Source: Sanguibacter sp. HDW7
Lineage (GTDB): Bacteria; Actinomycetota; Actinomycetes; Actinomycetales; Cellulomonadaceae
Reading direction: 5' to 3'
Assembly (NCBI RefSeq): GCF_011300875.1
Contig: NZ_CP049862.1
Span: 496,001-560,000 of the forward strand
Length of the DNA stretch: 64,000 nt
Part shown: piece after piece, positions 9,032-17,741 of the stretch
How the letters are laid out: each line of letters starts with the position of its first letter
How positions within the stretch are numbered: the first letter of the stretch is position 1
The notes under the pieces: model-generated
The model's database searches: none
The model's input: the letters and a program-made list of their open reading frames with translations, nothing else
Told to the model about the DNA's origin: nothing
Translations under genes and position numbers: made by a program

Positions 9032-10077
9032 CCACCGTCGGTGAGATGAGCGACCTCCTCGCCTGGGGGACCGCGAGCGCCTATGCCATCGCGTTCGTCG
9101 CCTTCGCGATCGACCTCTCCGGACGCCTCGGCGTCCGCTCCGTCGCCCGTGAGGAGGTCGCGGTCGGCGCTGCAACCGCGACGCCGACGTCCGGGGCGTC
9201 GACCGTCGCCACGGACGTCGTCGACCCTGCGGTCCGTGACACGACGAGCGCCGGCGCGGTCTCCGAGGCCACGGCCCGGCGCGCCGCGTCCCTCACCTCC
9301 CCGTGGAAGGCGTGGAGCGTCTCGAAGCCGCTCGGCATCGCGATGTCGGTCGCGTGGATGGGCCTCGCGCTGCACCTCGCCGCCATCGTCACGCGCGGCG
9401 TCGCCGCCGGGCGCGCGCCGTGGGCGAACCTCTACGAGTTCGTGCTCGTGGGCGCGTTCTTCGCGATGGGAGTGTTCCTCGTCGTGCAGCGGCGCTGGGA
9501 CATCCGCTTCCTCGGCGTCATCGTCTCGGGGCTCGTGACGCTCGCGATCGTCGTCGCGCTCAACGCGTTCCACGTCGCGGCCGCCGGCGTGCAGCCCGCG
9601 CTGCAGTCGTACTGGCTCGTCATCCACGTGGGCATCGCGGTGTTCGCGACGGGCATCTTCACGGTCGCGTTCGCGGCGTCGGTCACGCAGCTGCTGCGGG
9701 AGTCGCGCGACGAGGGTTCGCCGATGCTCGCGTCGCGCATGTGGTCGTGGCTCGACCAGGTGCCGACGGCTGCGCAGCTCGAGCTGCTGAGCTTCCGCAT
9801 CAACGCGGTCGGCTTCGTCCTGTGGACGTTCACGCTCGTCTCGGGCTCCGTGTGGGCAGAGGACGCGTGGGGCCGCTACTGGGGCTGGGACCCCAAGGAG
9901 GTCTGGTCGTTCGTCATCTGGGTCGTCTACGCGGCGTACCTGCACGCGCGGACGACGCGCGGCTGGTCCGGGCGTCGGGCGGCGTGGTTCGTCGTCGTCG
10001 GCTACCTGTGCGTCCTGTTCAACTTCACGGGCGTCAACATCCTCTTCAGCGGCAAGCACTCCTACTCGGGCGTCTGA
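9028..10077 (+). CDS. ccsB: CcsB/ResC, heme-handling cytochrome c synthase subunit
   Basis: 349 residues, about eight membrane segments. The WWD heme-binding motif is clear (WGRYWGWDPKEVWSF, about residues 281-295). The region from about residue 30 to 90 is a hydrophilic, Ala/Thr-rich insert typical of actinobacterial CcsB. It works with ResB to export heme and attach it to apocytochrome c. It is the last gene of the operon; two tandem hairpins follow the stop. Confidence 0.95.
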   Translation: MTTVGEMSDLLAWGTASAYAIAFVAFAIDLSGRLGVRSVAREEVAVGAATATPTSGASTVATDVVDPAVRDTTSAGAVSEATARRAASLTSPWKAWSVSKPLGIAMSVAWMGLALHLAAIVTRGVAAGRAPWANLYEFVLVGAFFAMGVFLVVQRRWDIRFLGVIVSGLVTLAIVVALNAFHVAAAGVQPALQSYWLVIHVGIAVFATGIFTVAFAASVTQLLRESRDEGSPMLASRMWSWLDQVPTAAQLELLSFRINAVGFVLWTFTLVSGSVWAEDAWGRYWGWDPKEVWSFVIWVVYAAYLHARTTRGWSGRRAAWFVVVGYLCVLFNFTGVNILFSGKHSYSGV

Positions 10078-10090
10078 CAACCCACTTCCA

Positions 10091-10141
10091 CGACTCGTAG
10101 GGCCCCAGCACCGTTCGATGGCGCTGGGGCCCTACGAGTCG
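10091..10141. repeat. Intergenic hairpin, GACTCGTAG type, copy 1
   Basis: Perfect 19-bp inverted repeat (10091-10109 with 10123-10141) beginning CGACTCGTAGG. The loop region holds CCGTTCGATGG, the core shared with other hairpins in this window. It lies 13 bases after the ccsB stop, between convergent genes, and probably also acts as a terminator. Confidence 0.8.
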
Positions 10142-10153
10142 CTGGCCCCTGGT

Positions 10154-10202
10154 GACTCGTAGGTCTGGAGCACCATCGGACGGTGCTCCAGACCTACGAG
10201 TC
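10154..10202. repeat. Intergenic hairpin, GACTCGTAG type, copy 2
   Basis: Perfect 21-bp inverted repeat (10154-10174 with 10182-10202) around a 7-base loop, 12 bases after copy 1. The outer arms begin with the same GACTCGTAGG as copy 1, but the inner halves differ. The core is CCATCGGACGG here. Confidence 0.8.
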
Positions 10203-10231
10203 GCGACGACAGGCGACGCCGCGCGGGATCG

Positions 10232-10363
10232 CTACGGCACGAGGTCGCCGAGGCCCTCGACCGCGCGCCCGGCGACCCTCGTCGCCCCGCCGAGCACGTG
10301 CCCTGCGGCCTCGCCGATCGCCTCGAACGGGAGGTCGATCCCGTCGCCGCGGCGACGGTCCCT
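10232..10363 (-). other. In-frame coding-like extension after the AIM24 stop codon
   Basis: After the TGA at 10364-10366 (minus strand) the same frame continues for 43 codons to TAG (10232-10234). Nearly every third position is G or C, and the peptide looks protein-like (IDLPFEAIGEAAGHVLGG, then an amphipathic helix). There is no start codon or ribosome site of its own before the last 21 residues. It may be the lost C-terminus of AIM24, a readthrough extension, or chance. Confidence 0.35.
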
Positions 10364-11032
10364 TCAACCGAGGTGGAAGCCCTCGCTCGGCTGGACGACG
10401 ACGACGCCCTGCCCGCCGAACGCGAGCTGGAACGTCTCGCCGGACCCGCCGCGGAGCATCGAACCGAGGCCGCCCGTGTCGACCTTGACGTTCATCTGCA
10501 CGCCCGAGGTCCACAGGACGACGGCCTGCGGGTCGCCGAACGTCGGCGCCTCGGCGACGTTGAGCGCGACGGGCTCGCCTGCCGTCGTCACGGCGACGTA
10601 GCCCGTGCCCTGGCAGACGACGTTCGAGAGCCCGCCCGCGGCCATGCCGGCGCCGGGCTTGATCATCTTGATGTCCCACTGGATCGAGTCGGAGATCGCG
10701 AGGACGCTGGCGCCGTTGATCGAGATCATGTCGTTCTCGAGGTAGATGATCTGGACGTTCGAGGCGCTGTCCGCGAGGAAGAGCTGGCCCGCGCCGGAGC
10801 ACTTCATGAGGTCGAGGCCCTCGCCGGTGACGGCGGACTTGAGGAAGCGGGCGGCACCTTGGCTCTTCTTCTCGAAGCGCACATCGCCCTGGTAGGCGAC
10901 CATGGCGCCCGACCGCGACCAGACGGGCCCGAAGCCCATGTTGATCTTGAGCATCTTGCTGCCCTGCAGGCTGAACTGGTCCTGCGAGGTGTTCTCGGCG
11001 AACTGCTGGAACAGGGCTCCGTAGAGCGTCAT
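10364..11032 (-). CDS. AIM24 family protein
   Basis: 222 residues. The AIM24/TerB-associated beta-rich fold is recognisable from GSKMLKINMGFGPVWSRSGAMVAYQGDV, FLADSASNVQIIYLENDMISING and GLSNVVCQGTGYVAVTTAGEPV. ATG 11030-11032 is preceded by AGGGGGT. The biochemical role is unknown; the name comes from a yeast mitochondrial gene. The TGA stop is followed by a further 43 coding-like codons in the same frame, so the natural product may once have been about 265 residues. The gene is separated from ccsB by a pair of tandem hairpins. Confidence 0.88.
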   Translation of the reverse strand: MTLYGALFQQFAENTSQDQFSLQGSKMLKINMGFGPVWSRSGAMVAYQGDVRFEKKSQGAARFLKSAVTGEGLDLMKCSGAGQLFLADSASNVQIIYLENDMISINGASVLAISDSIQWDIKMIKPGAGMAAGGLSNVVCQGTGYVAVTTAGEPVALNVAEAPTFGDPQAVVLWTSGVQMNVKVDTGGLGSMLRGGSGETFQLAFGGQGVVVVQPSEGFHLG

Positions 11033-11136
11033 GCTGCACCCCCTGGGTCGCGGTCCCCGTGCGGGACCTCCGTCGACAAGATATCGACGCGGGGGGTGGA
11101 TGCGCGCGGGGACGCCCCGTGCGGTGCGTCCGCAGG

Positions 11137-11520
11137 TCAGCGCGGGCTGTCGTCCGCGGTGGGCGGGGTCGTGCCGTCGGTCCCGGCCTCACCGGCACGA
11201 CGACGACGCTCCTGCTCGAGGCGCCAGAGGAACTCGGGGTCGTCGTCAGGCGCGACGGGTCCCTGGCGACCGGGTGCGGGTGCGCCGCCGGGGGCGGTGC
11301 GCATGCCGCCACGGGGGCCGCCGAGGGCCTCGCCGCGGCTGCGGCGGCCGTTGAGGCTCACGGCGAACCACACGACGGAGCCGAGCACGGGGATGAGGAC
11401 GACGAGGACGATCCAGATGCCGCGGGGCAGGCCGTGGAGGTCCTCGTCGGGAGCGTTGATGATGTCCGTGACCGTGTAGACGACGACGGCGACGAGCAGC
11501 AGGAACCCGACGTAGCGCAT
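11137..11520 (-). CDS. PLDc_N domain membrane protein
   Basis: 127 residues. Two membrane segments (about 4-20 and 33-54: GIWIVLVVLIPVLGSVVWF) with a short link match the PLDc_N domain, the membrane part seen before phospholipase D domains but here alone. A basic, Pro/Gly-rich cytoplasmic tail follows, with PEFLWRLEQERRRR near the end, as in other actinobacterial stand-alone PLDc_N proteins. The function is unknown. It is divergent from the DUF4229 gene over only 31 bases, with TAGGCT exactly 6 bases before the ATG, so the transcript is probably leaderless. Confidence 0.8.
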   Translation of the reverse strand: MRYVGFLLLVAVVVYTVTDIINAPDEDLHGLPRGIWIVLVVLIPVLGSVVWFAVSLNGRRSRGEALGGPRGGMRTAPGGAPAPGRQGPVAPDDDPEFLWRLEQERRRRAGEAGTDGTTPPTADDSPR

Positions 11521-11524
11521 GGGG

Positions 11525-11547
11525 CCAGCCTAGTGCGCCTAGGCTGG
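11525..11547. promoter_or_regulatory. Compact divergent leaderless promoter pair
   Basis: A 9-bp inverted repeat, CCAGCCTAG / CTAGGCTGG with a 5-base spacer, fills the 31-base gap between the two divergent genes. It places a TAGGCT -10 element 6 bases before each start codon: 11540-11545 for the plus gene and 11527-11532 for the minus gene. The -35 regions would fall inside the opposite gene. Confidence 0.6.
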
Positions 11548-11551
11548 TGCC

Positions 11552-11818
11552 GTGCCTCTCGTCGCCTACACGCTGTGGCGTGTGCTCATCTTCGTCGTGC
11601 TCATGCCGCTGCTGTGGCTCGTCGGAGCTCGTGACGTCCTGTGGCCGCTGCTCGCCGTCGTGCTGACGTTCCTCGTCTCGCTGCTCGTGCTGCGCCCGCA
11701 GCGGGACCGCGCGTCGCTGTGGCTCGCTGAGCGCGCGGAGGCGCGCAAGCAGAAGATCGCCGACGGCACCGACGACCCGGACGCACAGGCCGAGGACGCC
11801 GAGACCGACAACCTCTGA
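11552..11818 (+). CDS. DUF4229 domain membrane protein
   Basis: 88 residues, GTG start. Two hydrophobic segments (about 8-26 and 30-46: LWPLLAVVLTFLVSLLVL) are followed by RPQRDRASLWLAERAEARKQKIADG and an acidic tail, the pattern of the actinobacterial DUF4229 family. The function is unknown, but it is commonly a neighbour of menA, which lies convergently just downstream. TAGGCT lies 6 bases before the GTG, with no ribosome site, consistent with leaderless translation. Confidence 0.8.
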   Translation: MPLVAYTLWRVLIFVVLMPLLWLVGARDVLWPLLAVVLTFLVSLLVLRPQRDRASLWLAERAEARKQKIADGTDDPDAQAEDAETDNL

Positions 11819-11828
11819 CCCGCGTCCC

Positions 11829-11877
11829 ACGGATTGACGGCTTCCGACCGTTCAATGGTGGGAAGCCGTCAATCCGT
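11829..11877. repeat. Intergenic hairpin, GGATTGACG type, copy 1
   Basis: Perfect 17-bp inverted repeat (11829-11845 with 11861-11877) starting ACGGATTGACGG. The 15-base loop contains ACCGTTCAATGGT, which can pair ACC with GGT. It lies between the convergent DUF4229 and menA genes and probably terminates both. Confidence 0.8.
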
Positions 11878-11899
11878 CCGGAGAGCCGGGCCGGGTGCG

Positions 11900-12769
11900 C
11901 TACAGAGCCAGGCCCAGGGCCACGAGCGCGCCGAGCGCGAGCTCGTACATGCCCGTCCCGCCGAGGACCGGCACGAGCAGCTTGCCGCGCGCACCCGCGA
12001 GCACGGGCAGGCACAGCAGCACGACGGGCAGCCCGAGCAGCCCGACGACGAGCACCCACGGCGACGCGAGCGCGAGCGAGAGCGCGAGCAGCCACGACCC
12101 GGCGATCATCCCGACGTACGCGCGCCGCGCACGACGGTCGCCGAACCGCACCGCGAGGGTGCGCTTGCCCGCGACGACGTCGGTGGGGATGTCGCGGATG
12201 TTGTTGACCATGAGGATCGCGCACGCGACGAGACCGATCGCGACGGCGCCGACGACGGACGGCCACGTGACGTGGCCGACCTGCGTGTACGTCGTACCGA
12301 TCGTCGCGACGAGCCCGAAGAACACGAAGACGAAGATCTCGCCGAGCCCGAGGTACCCGTACGGCTTCTTCCCGCCCGTGTAGAACCAGCCGGCGGCGAC
12401 GCACGCGGCGCCGACCGCGACGAGCCACCACTGCCCTGTGAGCGCGACGAGCCACAGGCCGAGGAGAGCGCCGATGCCGAACGCGAGGAACGCAGCGCGC
12501 TTGACGTGCTTCGCGGGCGCGAGCAGCGACGCCGTGAGGCGCAGCGGGCCGACCCGGTCGGTGTCCGTGCCGCGGATGCCGTCGGAGTAGTCGTTCGCGT
12601 AGTTGACGCCCACCTGGAGCGCGAGCGCGACGCCGAGGGCGAGGAGCGCACGACCGCCGTCGAACGCGCCCGCGTGGGCGGCGGCGCCCGAGCCGACGAG
12701 GACGGGGGCGGCGGCTGCGGGCAGTGTGCGGGGACGCGCTCCGGCGACCCACTGCGCTGGTGTGGCCAT
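11900..12769 (-). CDS. menA: 1,4-dihydroxy-2-naphthoate polyprenyltransferase
   Basis: 289 residues. MenA attaches the polyprenyl chain to DHNA at the membrane to give demethylmenaquinone. The two Asp-rich motifs of the UbiA superfamily are visible: NYANDYSDGIRGTDTDR (about 58-74), which binds the Mg-diphosphate, and DIPTDVVAGKRTLAVRFG (about 193-210). About eight membrane helices follow the family pattern. The ATG at 12767-12769 has TAGTCT 7 bases upstream and no ribosome site, suggesting a leaderless transcript separate from menE, which lies upstream on the same strand. Confidence 0.95.
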   Translation of the reverse strand: MATPAQWVAGARPRTLPAAAAPVLVGSGAAAHAGAFDGGRALLALGVALALQVGVNYANDYSDGIRGTDTDRVGPLRLTASLLAPAKHVKRAAFLAFGIGALLGLWLVALTGQWWLVAVGAACVAAGWFYTGGKKPYGYLGLGEIFVFVFFGLVATIGTTYTQVGHVTWPSVVGAVAIGLVACAILMVNNIRDIPTDVVAGKRTLAVRFGDRRARRAYVGMIAGSWLLALSLALASPWVLVVGLLGLPVVLLCLPVLAGARGKLLVPVLGGTGMYELALGALVALGLAL

Positions 12770-12776
12770 GGTCCCG

Positions 12777-12782
12777 AGACTA
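12777..12782 (-). promoter_or_regulatory. -10 element of menA (leaderless)
   Basis: TAGTCT on the minus strand, 7 bases before the menA ATG. No Shine-Dalgarno sequence lies between them. No good -35 box is visible. Confidence 0.55.
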
Positions 12783-12846
12783 TCGGCACGTCGCGCGTGC
12801 CCCGGCAGGCGGGTACGTGCTGGCCGCGTGACGTGCGCGACGACGC

Positions 12847-14097
12847 TCAGGCGTCGCCGAGGTCCTGCGTCGGCAGCGGCGTCACGGTGCCGGGCCGGCG
12901 CCCGACGACGAGGTCGCGCACCGCGTCACGGTCGGGCTTGCCGATGCCGAGAGTCGGCACGGCGTCGACGATCTCGAGCGCGCGGGGAGCGGCGGGCGGG
13001 GCGACGGTCGCGCGGACGTGCGCGCGCACCTCGTCGAGCGTCGGTGCGGCCGCGCCGGGGGCGAGGGTCGCGACGGCGACGACGGCCGTGCCCCACTCGT
13101 CGTCGGGCACCCCGACGACGGCGACCTCGCCGAGCCCCCGCCAGCCGGCGAGCGCCGCCTCGACGGCACCCGCGACGACCTTCTCGCCGCCCGTGACGAT
13201 GACGTCGTCCGAGCGGCCGTGGACGGTGAGGGTGAGGAACGACGTGTCCTCGGACAGCTCGAGCGTGCCGAGGTCTCGCGTGCGCAGCCAGCGGCCGCCG
13301 TGGATCGTCGTGTACGACTGCGCGTCAGCGATGTCGTCGTCGAGGTAGCCGATCGACAGGACGCGACCGGAGACGAGGACGTGCCCCTCGGCAGACGTGC
13401 GGATGCGCACGCCCGTGAGCGGGATCCCGTCGTACACGCAGCCGCCGCACGTCTCGGACATGCCATACGTCGTGACGACGCGGACGCCCGCGGCGGCGGC
13501 GCGCGCCGCAAGCTCGGGTGCGAGCGCGGCGCCGCCCACGAGGATCGCGTCGAACGACCGCAGGGCCTCGAGCGCCGCGGGGGCGTCGGGCCCCGGCTCG
13601 AGGAGCCGGTGGAGCTGCGTCGGCACGAGCGACGTGAACCGCCCGCCGCCCGGCGCGGCCGTGCGGGCCGGCATGCGTCCGACGGCCTCGACGAACGCCG
13701 CCGCACGGAACGGGCCCTCGAGGAGCGTCGGCGTCGTCCCCGCGAGGACCGAGCGCACGACGACCTGCATGCCTGCGACGTGCGTCGTCGGCAGCGCGAG
13801 GAGCCAGGAACCCTGCCCCCCGAGCCGCTCGGCGCTCGCCGCGGCCGACGCACGCAGGGCGGCAGCCGTGAGCATGACGCGCCGCGGCAGCCCCGTCGAA
13901 CCGGACGTGCCGACGATGAGCGCGACGTCCTCGGGAACACCCGCAGGGGCCGTGGCCGAGGCCGCCAGAGCGTCGGAGGGGGGCACCGGCTGAGCGAGAA
14001 GTGCAGGCCCCGAGCCGTCGAGGGCCGCCCGCAGGAGGTCGGGCAGCGAGTGGTCCGAGAATCCTGAGACTGCAGGCCAGATGACGGGACGGTGCAC
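12847..14097 (-). CDS. menE: o-Succinylbenzoate-CoA ligase
   Basis: 416 residues, GTG start at 14095-14097. It is an ANL-superfamily AMP-forming ligase: the P-loop VGTSGSTGLPRRVM lies near residues 61-74, TYGMSETCGG gives the A5 motif, RTRDLG the A7/A8 region, and the C-terminal Lys motif is in GIGKPDRDAV. MenE activates o-succinylbenzoate to its CoA ester, which MenB then cyclises. It is shorter than generic acyl-CoA ligases because the N-terminal part is reduced, as usual for actinobacterial MenE. TAGGGT lies 6 bases before the GTG, so it is likely leaderless. Confidence 0.93.
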   Translation of the reverse strand: MHRPVIWPAVSGFSDHSLPDLLRAALDGSGPALLAQPVPPSDALAASATAPAGVPEDVALIVGTSGSTGLPRRVMLTAAALRASAAASAERLGGQGSWLLALPTTHVAGMQVVVRSVLAGTTPTLLEGPFRAAAFVEAVGRMPARTAAPGGGRFTSLVPTQLHRLLEPGPDAPAALEALRSFDAILVGGAALAPELAARAAAAGVRVVTTYGMSETCGGCVYDGIPLTGVRIRTSAEGHVLVSGRVLSIGYLDDDIADAQSYTTIHGGRWLRTRDLGTLELSEDTSFLTLTVHGRSDDVIVTGGEKVVAGAVEAALAGWRGLGEVAVVGVPDDEWGTAVVAVATLAPGAAAPTLDEVRAHVRATVAPPAAPRALEIVDAVPTLGIGKPDRDAVRDLVVGRRPGTVTPLPTQDLGDA

Positions 14098-14103
14098 CGG
14101 ACC

Positions 14104-14125
14104 ACCCTAGCCGCGGACGTAGGCT
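14104..14125. promoter_or_regulatory. Divergent -10 elements of menE and the DUF3048 gene
   Basis: TAGGGT (minus strand, 14104-14109) lies 6 bases from the menE start. TAGGCT (plus strand, 14120-14125) lies about 47 bases before the DUF3048 ATG, giving that gene a short leader with a GAGAGG ribosome site. Confidence 0.5.
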
Positions 14126-14172
14126 TGCGGACGCGTGCGCAGCCGAGGCGCACGGGGCAGGCACGAGAGGTG

Positions 14173-15270
14173 ATGAACGTGAACCGTAGGACCACGCGAG
14201 GGCGGGGTGCCGTCGTGGCCCTCGTCGGGACGCTCGTCGCGACGCTGGGGCTCGCCGCGTGCAGCAAGGACGCGGACCCGCAGCCTGCGCCGCCGACGCC
14301 GACCGTGACGGTCGATGCGTCCGTCGAGCCGACGAAGACCGACGCGCCGACCCCCGAGGGGCCGATCGTCTACCCCCTCACGGGCGTCGCGGTCGACGAG
14401 GTCCCCAATCGTCCTGCGATCGCTGTGAAGGTCGAGAACACGGCTGCGGCTCGCCCTCAGTCCGGGCTCGAGGACGCCGATATCGTCTGGGAGACGATCG
14501 TCGAGTTCGAGGTCTCGCGCTTCATCGCGGTCTACCAGTCGAAGACCCCCGAGACGGTCGGCCCGGTCCGTTCCGCGCGACCGGTCGACCTGCGTGCGAT
14601 CTCCCCGCTCAAGCCGCTCTTCGTGTTCTCGGGCGCGCAGTCGAAGATGCTCGGCCGGATCAGCCGCGCCGAGGCTGTCCAGGCGATCTCCAATGACGCG
14701 GGCGCGGCGGGTCTCTCGCGCAGCTCGGCGCGTCGAGCCCCCCACAACGTCTACGCGGACCTCGTGACGATCTGGAAGGCCGCTGACTCCACCCACTCCG
14801 CCGCCCCTGCACAGCAGCTGCAGTACGCCGCTGACGCGAAGGACGCGACCGCGACCGTGGACGGCAAGTCGACGTCCTCGATCGCGATCGCGCTGTCGTC
14901 GGCCGCGCGGCCCGGCTGGGCGTGGGACGGCGAGGCCGACGTCTGGCTGCGGTCTGAAGGTTCGGCGAAGGCGATGGGCGCGAACGGCAAGCAGCTCCGC
15001 GCGACGAACGTCGTCCTCATCGAGACCGAGCAGCGTGACTCGAAGATGGACGCGCAGGGCGGCGCGCCCGTCCCCGACCAGGCGTTCAGGGGGAAGGGGA
15101 AGGCGCTGGTGCTCACGGGCGGCCGATCGATCGTCGCGACGTGGACGAAGACCGACGACTCCACGCCGTTCGAGCTCGTCGGCAAGGACGGCGAGCCGAT
15201 CCTTCTCGCTCCCGGCAACACGTGGATCGAGATGCTCAACAAGGGCAAGAGCACGTACACGGTCGACTGA
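14173..15270 (+). CDS. DUF3048 domain lipoprotein
   Basis: About 365 residues. The basic N-terminus, hydrophobic core and LGLAAC lipobox (Cys30) predict a lipoprotein. A Pro/Thr linker leads to the DUF3048 N-terminal domain (YPLTGVAVDEVPNRPAIAVKVENTAAARPQSGL, FEVSRFIAVYQ, VGPVRSARPVDL), and the C-terminal half holds the second domain (GKALVLTGGRSIVATWTK, TPFELVGKDGEPILLAPGNTWIEML). The family is related to YerB; the molecular role is unknown. The start is ambiguous among GTG 14170, ATG 14173 and GTG 14179, all in frame after GAGAGG. Confidence 0.85.
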   Translation: MNVNRRTTRGRGAVVALVGTLVATLGLAACSKDADPQPAPPTPTVTVDASVEPTKTDAPTPEGPIVYPLTGVAVDEVPNRPAIAVKVENTAAARPQSGLEDADIVWETIVEFEVSRFIAVYQSKTPETVGPVRSARPVDLRAISPLKPLFVFSGAQSKMLGRISRAEAVQAISNDAGAAGLSRSSARRAPHNVYADLVTIWKAADSTHSAAPAQQLQYAADAKDATATVDGKSTSSIAIALSSAARPGWAWDGEADVWLRSEGSAKAMGANGKQLRATNVVLIETEQRDSKMDAQGGAPVPDQAFRGKGKALVLTGGRSIVATWTKTDDSTPFELVGKDGEPILLAPGNTWIEMLNKGKSTYTVD

Positions 15271-15285
15271 GTCCGACCCCGGTAT

Positions 15286-15319
15286 GACGGCGTCTCCCCC
15301 GCACGGGGGAGACGCCGTC
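15286..15319 (+). terminator. Hairpin terminator of the DUF3048 gene
   Basis: Perfect 15-bp stem (15286-15300 with 15305-15319) with a GCAC loop, 15 bases after the stop codon. No T-tract. Confidence 0.8.
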
Positions 15320-15377
15320 GTCATGTCCAGCCTCGCGGCCGACGCGCGGCCGAGGTGCCGGACGCGAGGGTGGAGCC

Positions 15378-15602
15378 ATGACCACGACCCACGCGCACCA
15401 CATCCCCCGACCGTCCGGCTCCGACGGCGCGGTGCGCCGCGTCGTCCGCCCCTCCCGCACCCGTCGCGACCACGACTCGTGGCGCACGTCGACGGCGCCC
15501 GCGGCGCTGTCGGTCGCGCTCCTCACCGGACTCGCGACCGCACTCGCGCTCGGCCTGCGCGAAGCCGTCGAGCTCGCGCTGAAGTTCTTCGTCACGGGCT
15601 GA
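15378..15602 (+). CDS. Small single-pass membrane protein, unknown
   Basis: 74 residues. The N-terminal half is basic and His/Arg-rich; one membrane segment (about 45-62, LSVALLTGLATALALGL) lies near the C-terminus, and the tail is EAVELALKFFVTG. ATG 15378 follows AGGGTGGAG. It is bracketed by its own terminators on both sides, so it is probably a free-standing transcription unit. I do not recognise the family. GC bias and a sensible hydrophobicity profile support coding. Confidence 0.5.
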   Translation: MTTTHAHHIPRPSGSDGAVRRVVRPSRTRRDHDSWRTSTAPAALSVALLTGLATALALGLREAVELALKFFVTG

Positions 15603-15650
15603 GGCGAGGCCTCCCTGAGCAGCCCCGCCCCGCAGGGGGGAGCGTGGCCC

Positions 15651-15698
15651 ACGACGACGGGGCCCCGGCAGCATGCGCTGCCGGGGCCCCGTCGTCGT
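15651..15698. terminator. Bidirectional hairpin terminator
   Basis: Perfect 22-bp stem (15651-15672 with 15677-15698) with a 4-base ATGC loop, between the convergent small membrane protein gene and the aldo/keto reductase gene. It ends 7 bases before the reductase stop. Confidence 0.85.
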
Positions 15699-15705
15699 AC
15701 GTGCG

Positions 15706-16545
15706 TCAGTCGCGGTACTGCGTGAAGGCGGCCGTCGCGGGGTGGGCGCCGAGGCGGTTGCCCTCCTCGAGGGCGTCGATCGCGGCACGGTCGGCGTCCG
15801 TGAGCTCGAGCTCGACGGCGGCGAGGTTGGCGCGGTAGCGCTCGGGCGTCACCGACTTGGGGATGACGATGCGGCCGGCGTCGAGGTGCCAGCGCAGGAT
15901 GACCTGGGCGGGAGTCGCGCCGAGTCGCGCGGCGATCGCGGCGACGGCGGGGTCGTCGAGGTCCTTGCCGCGGCCGAGCGGGGAGTAGGCCTCGACGGCG
16001 ATGCCGTGGCCGAGGGTGTTCGCGAGGACGTCGGCCTGCTGGAGCGTCGGGTGGACCTCGACCTGGTTGACGACGGGCAGGATCTCGGCCTCGGCGACGA
16101 GGCGGTCGAGGTGGTCGGGGAGGAAGTTCGAGACGCCGATCGCGCGGACGGCGCCGTCCGCGTAGAGCTTCTCGAAGGCGCGCCACGTCTCGACGTAGAG
16201 GTCGAGGCTCGGCACGGGCCAGTGGATGAGGTAGAGGTCGACGACGTCGACGCCGAGGGCCTTGCGGGAGCTCTCGAACGCCCTGAGGGTCTTGTCGAAG
16301 CCCTGGTCGCCGTTGCGGAGCTTCGTCGTGACGAAGATGTCCTCGCGCGGCAGGCCGGACGCGGCGAGGGCGGCGCCGACGCCCTCCTCGTTGTAGTAGC
16401 CGGCCGCGGTGTCGATGTGGCGGTAGCCGGACGCGAGGGCGTCCTCGACGAGTGCCTGCGTGCCGTCCTCGGGGACCTGGAAGACGCCGAGCCCGAGCTG
16501 GGGGATCTCGACGCCGTTGTGGAGGGTGACGGTGGGGATGCTCAT
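15706..16545 (-). CDS. Aldo/keto reductase
   Basis: 279 residues, typical for bacterial AKR5-like enzymes. The catalytic tetrad is complete: Asp45 and Tyr50 (HIDTAAGYYNEEGVG), Lys75 (FVTTKL) and His108 (LYLIHWP). NADPH-binding segments are IGVSNF, VVNQVEVHP, EAYSPLGRG and RIVIPKSVTPERYRAN. Close relatives reduce 2,5-diketo-D-gluconate or small aldehydes and ketones; the substrate here is unknown. AGGATGG precedes the ATG. It is downstream of menB on the same strand but separated by a hairpin, so it is probably a separate unit. Confidence 0.92.
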   Translation of the reverse strand: MSIPTVTLHNGVEIPQLGLGVFQVPEDGTQALVEDALASGYRHIDTAAGYYNEEGVGAALAASGLPREDIFVTTKLRNGDQGFDKTLRAFESSRKALGVDVVDLYLIHWPVPSLDLYVETWRAFEKLYADGAVRAIGVSNFLPDHLDRLVAEAEILPVVNQVEVHPTLQQADVLANTLGHGIAVEAYSPLGRGKDLDDPAVAAIAARLGATPAQVILRWHLDAGRIVIPKSVTPERYRANLAAVELELTDADRAAIDALEEGNRLGAHPATAAFTQYRD

Positions 16546-16630
16546 GGCACCATCCTGCGGGCTGTCCGCCCTCCGGTCCAGTCGTTGCGCAGGGCGGTAC
16601 GCCTGCCCGGCGTCGGCCCACCCTTTCGCC

Positions 16631-16681
16631 CGACTCGTAGGTCTCCAGCACCGTTCGACGGTGCTCCGGACCTACGGGTCG
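16631..16681. repeat. Intergenic hairpin, GACTCGTAG type, copy 3
   Basis: Imperfect 23-bp inverted repeat (16631-16653 with 16659-16681, four or so mismatches) starting CGACTCGTAGG, with the core ACCGTTCGACGGT. It lies 31 bases past the menB stop (minus strand). Confidence 0.75.
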
Positions 16682-16711
16682 AGAGGGTCGGAGGGGGAGG
16701 GGGAGCAGGCG

Positions 16712-17674
<963 letters not shown>

Positions 17675-17680
17675 GACCCA

Positions 17681-17686
17681 ACCCTA
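17681..17686 (-). promoter_or_regulatory. -10 element of menB (leaderless)
   Basis: TAGGGT on the minus strand, 6 bases before the menB ATG, with no ribosome site in between. Confidence 0.6.
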
Positions 17687-17741
17687 ACGACCCGGCCGGT
17701 GACGTCGGCCACCGTCCCCGTCCGACGCGGGGCGTCTCGGG

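Noticed and set aside
10091-10202. Tandem hairpins considered as a CRISPR array
   Set aside because: Only two units, palindromic with different inner arms, no spacers of equal length and no cas genes in the window.
10364-10366. TGA of AIM24 as a selenocysteine codon
   Set aside because: No family precedent for selenocysteine here, no selenoprotein machinery in view and no clear stem-loop right after the TGA on the minus strand.
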